From: Acidobacteriaceae bacterium
GTDB taxonomy: Bacteria; Acidobacteriota; Terriglobia; Terriglobales; Acidobacteriaceae
Direction: 5' to 3'
NCBI GenBank assembly: GCA_035944135.1
Contig: DASZBM010000001.1
Location: forward strand, 186,001-250,000
DNA length: 64,000 bases
Positions 59,513-64,000 of this stretch are shown here, one piece after another; the first letter of the stretch is position 1; every line of letters begins with the position of its first letter. The position numbers were made by a program, and so were the translations under genes. The notes below the pieces were generated by a model. It was not told the DNA's origin. It saw only the letters and a list, made by a program, of their open reading frames with translations, and did no database searches.

Positions 59513-60886
59513 TCAGATATGGAAATACCTGCTCGCGAACGCGATGAAAGTGGGCCAGTTTGGGAGCGGCGTATGCCCTTCGCTATGCTGCCGAAACGCC
59601 AGATCGCCGCCAACATCCGGAGTTAGCACGGGCGGAAATTCCGTCGAACTCAGCCCTTTCGCGCCAAGCAGTTTGTACACCGGCCCTGCGGCCACCTCGG
59701 CCATAAACATGCCGCGGGCATCCACCCACCCGTCTCCCTTTTCCGGTATACCCGCACTCACAAACACTGGCCGGGGCGCGCACAATGCAATCAGTTCATG
59801 TGCATCGACAGGAAGATCGCTCCACTGCTCCGGTCCGCCATACCTCAGAAAATTACCGGCCATCCAGTGATATTCACTCTTATCGGTGAGGTTCTCGACC
59901 GTCTCGCCCCAGTTCCGGCGGCTCAGCTTTGCCCCGCCCTCGCCCGACGAACTGATATACCCGATCGCGAATCGCTGATCGTACGCTTCGGTGACCAGCG
60001 CGGCCTTGCCAAATCGCGAATGCCCGGTGATTCCAACCTCTTTCGCATTCACCGCCGGATCGGTCTCGAAGTAATCCATCGCGCGTGAGCCAGCCCACGC
60101 CCATGCGCGGAGCGCTCCCCAATCGTCCGGCTTGCGCGGCTGGCCATGATTGCATAGCCCAATGATTCCCTCGGTGAGCCCCGCGCCGTTGTCCGCCTGG
60201 ACGGTGTACGGCGCCAGTACCGCATAGCCCCAGCCCTTCGTCAGCAGCATCTCCTGCCAGGTTGGTCCGGGCGGTGGCGGAGGCAGCGGAAACGGTGGCT
60301 TGCCGATAAATCCATATTCCAGGATGACCGGCACAGGCCCTTTTGCGTTGGCTGGCGTGGTCAATTCCATCTGTATATTGACATCAATTAATGGGTATGC
60401 GGAATTGTCTACATGCCCCACCAGCGACTTCGTTACAGTAGGCACGCCGGCGTCTTCGCCGCGTTTTGTCGCGATGACCTCCCAATGCACAGCGGGAGTA
60501 CGCGCCGGCACGCGGCCGTAGATCTCGCGATCGAACAATTCCACAATCTGCGGCCGCCGCACCTGCCACCACATCTTTGCTGTGGTCACGCGCTTGCCGT
60601 CATTGGTCACCAATGGATCGGGCAGCTTGGGGTACGGATTCGCCTTGGCCTCGTCGTAATTCGCGGAGTTCGGCAGGTCCTTGTGATATCCGTCGCGCCC
60701 GGGACGCAGCTCTTTGATTCCCAGCAGGTCCATCATCCGTTGATGGTCCTGTTCCGCCGTGAGGTGCACGATTGGCGGATACTTCTCTGTCGCTTGTGGC
60801 GCAGGAGTCGTCTCCTGCGCAGTCAATACCGCCGCAAACAACATGGACACGCAGACTCCGATAGCCAACCACCGCACACCCGTCAT
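59513..60886 (-). CDS. CE15-like glucuronoyl esterase, secreted
   Basis: The ATG at 60886 has AAAGG 6 bases upstream; a GTG lies just before it. After a signal peptide (LAIGVCVSMLFAAVLTAQ), the serine hydrolase fold has the CE15 nucleophile motif GITGHSRFGKAAL (Ser ~290), SSSGEGGAKLSRR with the acid Glu ~316, and the His region RQHSEGHTPLPNWPTF (~434-438). CE15 enzymes cut the ester between lignin alcohols and glucuronoyl groups on xylan, freeing xylan. The 457-residue length is usual for bacterial members. It converges with the GH3 gene, with 42 bp between the stops, and lies downstream of the receptor at 60966 on the same strand. Confidence 0.88.
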   Translation of the reverse strand: MTGVRWLAIGVCVSMLFAAVLTAQETTPAPQATEKYPPIVHLTAEQDHQRMMDLLGIKELRPGRDGYHKDLPNSANYDEAKANPYPKLPDPLVTNDGKRVTTAKMWWQVRRPQIVELFDREIYGRVPARTPAVHWEVIATKRGEDAGVPTVTKSLVGHVDNSAYPLIDVNIQMELTTPANAKGPVPVILEYGFIGKPPFPLPPPPPGPTWQEMLLTKGWGYAVLAPYTVQADNGAGLTEGIIGLCNHGQPRKPDDWGALRAWAWAGSRAMDYFETDPAVNAKEVGITGHSRFGKAALVTEAYDQRFAIGYISSSGEGGAKLSRRNWGETVENLTDKSEYHWMAGNFLRYGGPEQWSDLPVDAHELIALCAPRPVFVSAGIPEKGDGWVDARGMFMAEVAAGPVYKLLGAKGLSSTEFPPVLTPDVGGDLAFRQHSEGHTPLPNWPTFIAFASRYFHI

Positions 60887-60907
60887 CACAAGCCTTTCAA
60901 GTTAGCG

Positions 60908-60936
60908 AAAAACGAGCGGCCCTCACGAGCCGCTCG
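60908..60936 (-). terminator. Rho-independent terminator of the receptor gene ending at 60966
   Basis: CGAGCGGC pairs with GCCGCTCG (8 bp, 8-base loop). On the minus strand it is followed by TTTTT. It separates the receptor transcript from the CE15 gene just downstream, so the esterase needs its own promoter or read-through. Confidence 0.8.
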
Positions 60937-60965
60937 CAGTGACAGCCGTCCTTCGGAGTAGCCCT

Positions 60966-63900
60966 TTAGAAGTTGAATCGCCCGCTGAACTGCAGCGTAC
61001 GGGTGCCCGCGGTTGGAGAGTACGGGGCACCGAAGCTCGTTATGTAGCCAAACGTAGAGCCACCCACCGTTGCATTCGGGTTGTTCAGCAGAGCATGATT
61101 CAGCACATTGAAGGCCTCTGCTCTGAGCTGGAACTCGCTCTCCCGCCAGATGTGGAATCCGCGGAAGATGCTGGCGTTGATCTGCGTAACGCCAGGTCCA
61201 CGGAACTCATTACGGTGCGTGTTGCCGAAGTGCGGACTCACGATGGTGCCAGGGACTGCTGTTGCACTGTTGGTTGGCTCCACTGGGTTTGCAAACGCTG
61301 TCGTATCAAACCAGGTGTTACCGCCTGTGACGTTAGAACCAGCACCACGTGCATGACCACTGAGTTGACGATACGGCTTGACCAGGTCGGCGAATTCCGC
61401 GTTACCCGGCGCGTTGAGCGCATTGGTACTTGCGCTCACCGAGAACGGTGCACCGCTCACATGGCTAAGTTGCCCGTTCACCTGGAAGCCACCAAAGATC
61501 GCGCTCGCCACACCGTGGTTTGCCCACCGTTGATCCCTGCCCCACGGCAGATGGTAGATCCACCAGAACTGCAGGTTGTTCGTGCGATCGTAGCCGGCAG
61601 AAGCCCGGTTGCGGGACCAGTATGCAGGGTAGGCGAACGACGGCCCAGTTGAGCCAGACCCCGCACCGTTGTCGTCGAAATCAAAGGCGTGGGACCAGGT
61701 GTAGATAAGTCCGTACTGAGCCAGGCGACCAGCGCGACGCGAAAGCTGAGACTGCAGAGCGTTGTAGTTGGAGCTGAACGTCGGAGCGTTCATCGTAATG
61801 CCGCCGGTGTTGTAGCAGATGCCCTGAGCATTGCCTGTTGTGCCGGCAGGGCATGGCGCACCGATATTGATAGTCTCGTTTGCGGCAGAGTTGCAGGGGT
61901 TCGTTCCGGGAGTTCCGTTGTAGTACGGCGAGGACGGATTGAACTGGCCGTTCGCCATGCAAACCGACGAGCCGCTGGGTAACGGCGCCGAGTTCAGGGT
62001 ATAGTTTGCGGGCTGGCGTACCTCATGGGTGCCAACGTATCCGATGTTTGCGACGAAGCCGGAGCCAAGGTCCTGCTCGACGAACAGGTTCCAACTCTCG
62101 ATATACCCACGCCGGTAATTCGCTGGCAGTGTATTGGTAGATCCGCTCACAGGCAGCGAGACAATTCCGGCTGCAACATTGGGCAGAACCGGCGTTGGAA
62201 TTCCCACCGAGAGAGGCAACGCCTGACCGGCATTGACGGCAATGGTATCGGTTCCGGAGCCTGAGAATGAGGGGGCCTGGTCCATCGGATAAGAGTCACG
62301 CAGGAAGCGCATACTGTCCGGATCGGAAGTGATACCACCGCCTGTGCGGACCACCAATCGGTCGGTGACCCGGTAAGCGATACCAAGACGCGGCACGATC
62401 TGTCCCCAGCCCACATTGACACCGGCGCTCTCAGGGTTTCCGTTCACACCGCCGATGATGACGTTTCCCGATTGTGGCAATGTTGGGTCAAGACGATAAA
62501 TGCCCGAATGGTCTCTGTAGGCCACCGGATAGAACTCGTAACGAGCGCCGTAATTCAGCGTCAGCCTCGGCGTGATTTGCCACTGGTCCTGCGCATAGGC
62601 CGCGAGTTCGGTCCAGCGCATTGAGTTCGGGTTGTAGAGTTGAACTGCCTTCTGGACCGAAGGGTTGCCGTTATAGTTCGGCAAACCGAGCAGGAAATCT
62701 GCAAACGCAAGGTAGGAGTTTTGCAGACTCGTGCTGTTGGTCGTCATGCCGCCCTGGAAGTAGAAGCCGCCGCGCGGATTCACAATCGCGCCGCCGCCTG
62801 TGGGCTGAAAGTGGTTCAGGTCAAAGTGATAGTACGTAAAACCGTACTTGGTGGAATGTTTGCCAAGATTCCAGCTCACGTTGATGTCCGCGGTGAACTG
62901 GTTATCGCGGAACAGGAATGGATTCGCAGTCTGCGCGTTGCCGAGCGTCGATAACCCGGGAGCGCCGCTGCTGGTTTCTCCATAGAAAGCGAGAACCGGC
63001 TGACCCACATAATTGGGCCCGATTCCGTTGGTTCCGGGAATGCCGAGCGTATTCAGGCCGAAGTCGCCGTCCGCGATATCCAGCACTGACTGAGCGCCGG
63101 TCACTTGACGGGTATAACCGCCGTCCGCGTCGACCACCAGTCTCGATGTGATGACATGGCTGAAGTCAATTCCCACATTCTGCATGCGGCCTGCAGCGGC
63201 GCCGGGTTGGCCACCATCCAGAGGAGCGCCACCTGCACCGCCAAGCGGCTGAGGATCAAGAGCAGAGAAAGGTTGAATGCTGTAGTGACCAAACAGGCTG
63301 GTCCTGTCACTCGGGTTGTACGTCACCTTGGAATCCGACGCGTTGCGGTTGTAAGCAAACGTGCCAGAGGCCGGATAATCCTGAAATAGCTGATTGTTGA
63401 GTTGCGTCGGTGTCGGCGTACCCACTACTGACGAGATCGGCTGAAGCAAAGCTGCCATTTTGGCCGAACCCGGGAACTGACGTGATGCGGGGATGCAATT
63501 GCAGCCATACTCTGACATGAATGTCGGCCGCAGTCCCACATTGAGGTAGCCGTTGGTGCAGGTAGACGGAGTGCAAACAAGGCCTGGCGGCTGAGGATCA
63601 TACAGCGTGCCATTCGCTGAGCCGGCGAGACCCGCAACTTCTGAGAAATCACCACTCAGCATCTTGGTGTCCACAACCGTATCCAGGCCGGAAAGCAACT
63701 GCCGCCGCGTCGTCCGATCAAAGTCCTGGAAGAAGAACAGCTTGCTCTTTCCCGTCAGAATCTTCGGTATGTACACCGGTCCGCCGATGGAGAAACCAAA
63801 CTCGTTGTAGATGTTTTTGGGAATCCTGGGATAAGCCGCTTGCGTAATCGTGTAGCCGCGGGCATTTACATTGGAGAGCTGGTTGTACTCCCACGCGCTG

Positions 63901-64000
63901 CCGTGCAGGGCGTTCGTTCCGCTCTTCAGGATGACGTTGATGGACGCGCCGCCCGCCACGCCCTGCTCGGCATTGAAGGAGTTGGTAGTGAAGTTCACGG
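60966..64000 (-). CDS. Oar-like TonB-dependent receptor, C-terminal part (runs off window)
   Basis: The open frame continues past the window edge. The first visible residues (VNFTTNSFNAEQGVAGGASI) lie inside the plug, so the signal peptide and carboxypeptidase-regulatory domain are missing from view. The visible 1011 codons cover the end of the plug (GTNALHGSAWEYNQLSNVNA) and the complete barrel ending LQFSGRFNF. The neighbouring CE15 and GH3 genes suggest an oligosaccharide (xylan- or lignin-linked) ligand, but that is inference. Confidence 0.9.
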   Translation of the reverse strand, partial: VNFTTNSFNAEQGVAGGASINVILKSGTNALHGSAWEYNQLSNVNARGYTITQAAYPRIPKNIYNEFGFSIGGPVYIPKILTGKSKLFFFQDFDRTTRRQLLSGLDTVVDTKMLSGDFSEVAGLAGSANGTLYDPQPPGLVCTPSTCTNGYLNVGLRPTFMSEYGCNCIPASRQFPGSAKMAALLQPISSVVGTPTPTQLNNQLFQDYPASGTFAYNRNASDSKVTYNPSDRTSLFGHYSIQPFSALDPQPLGGAGGAPLDGGQPGAAAGRMQNVGIDFSHVITSRLVVDADGGYTRQVTGAQSVLDIADGDFGLNTLGIPGTNGIGPNYVGQPVLAFYGETSSGAPGLSTLGNAQTANPFLFRDNQFTADINVSWNLGKHSTKYGFTYYHFDLNHFQPTGGGAIVNPRGGFYFQGGMTTNSTSLQNSYLAFADFLLGLPNYNGNPSVQKAVQLYNPNSMRWTELAAYAQDQWQITPRLTLNYGARYEFYPVAYRDHSGIYRLDPTLPQSGNVIIGGVNGNPESAGVNVGWGQIVPRLGIAYRVTDRLVVRTGGGITSDPDSMRFLRDSYPMDQAPSFSGSGTDTIAVNAGQALPLSVGIPTPVLPNVAAGIVSLPVSGSTNTLPANYRRGYIESWNLFVEQDLGSGFVANIGYVGTHEVRQPANYTLNSAPLPSGSSVCMANGQFNPSSPYYNGTPGTNPCNSAANETINIGAPCPAGTTGNAQGICYNTGGITMNAPTFSSNYNALQSQLSRRAGRLAQYGLIYTWSHAFDFDDNGAGSGSTGPSFAYPAYWSRNRASAGYDRTNNLQFWWIYHLPWGRDQRWANHGVASAIFGGFQVNGQLSHVSGAPFSVSASTNALNAPGNAEFADLVKPYRQLSGHARGAGSNVTGGNTWFDTTAFANPVEPTNSATAVPGTIVSPHFGNTHRNEFRGPGVTQINASIFRGFHIWRESEFQLRAEAFNVLNHALLNNPNATVGGSTFGYITSFGAPYSPTAGTRTLQFSGRFNF

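Overview
The window is a high-GC bacterial chromosome segment that reads as Acidobacteriota (Terriglobia/Acidobacteriaceae-like). This rests on gene content: six Oar-type TonB-dependent receptors with an N-terminal carboxypeptidase-regulatory domain, a tandem cluster of secreted TIGR03435 proteins (a family expanded in soil Acidobacteria), a TIGR02999-like ECF sigma factor next to a kinase-TolB-TPR protein, and intergenic CATCCTGAGCGAAG and GAACCT repeats. No rRNA, tRNA, CRISPR array or transposase was seen.

Layout. 1-5 kb: 5' end of a TonB receptor, then TIGR03435 paralogues including one internally deleted remnant. 5.1-7.4 kb: a sigma factor and its membrane zinc-finger anti-sigma factor, whose periplasmic part copies the N-terminus of the receptors. 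7.5-22.3 kb: a secreted GH42 beta-galactosidase, three large TonB receptors and a DeoR-type repressor. 22.3-30.4 kb: a CAT-like acetyltransferase, a gene remnant, a secreted TPR protein, another receptor with clear promoter and terminator, and a small exported protein. 30.5-36.6 kb: an ECF sigma factor, a small secreted protein, and a tightly overlapping set of Ser/Thr kinase-TPR, an 87-residue peptide ending in a Gly/Ser/Cys tail, YcaO and TfuA. 36.6-44.5 kb: small accessory genes, palindromic repeats and an orphan P-loop ATPase. 44.2-53.1 kb: two overlapping hybrid histidine kinases, one of 2288 residues with 13 tandem 92-residue HAMP-type units. 53.7-64 kb: an aminotransferase/ALDH7 operon that looks like lysine catabolism, then GH3, CE15 esterase and a TonB receptor.

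Most genes fit an oligotrophic soil heterotroph: receptors and secreted hydrolases take up plant polysaccharide fragments, and sigma/anti-sigma, DeoR and hybrid-kinase proteins provide control. The most unusual element is the kinase-peptide-YcaO-TfuA unit. I read it as a minimal, probably undescribed RiPP locus. The peptide's C-terminal tail (GGSSGCVIAV...) resembles the trifolitoxin core, ycaO starts inside the core-coding region, and there is no adjacent transporter or protease.
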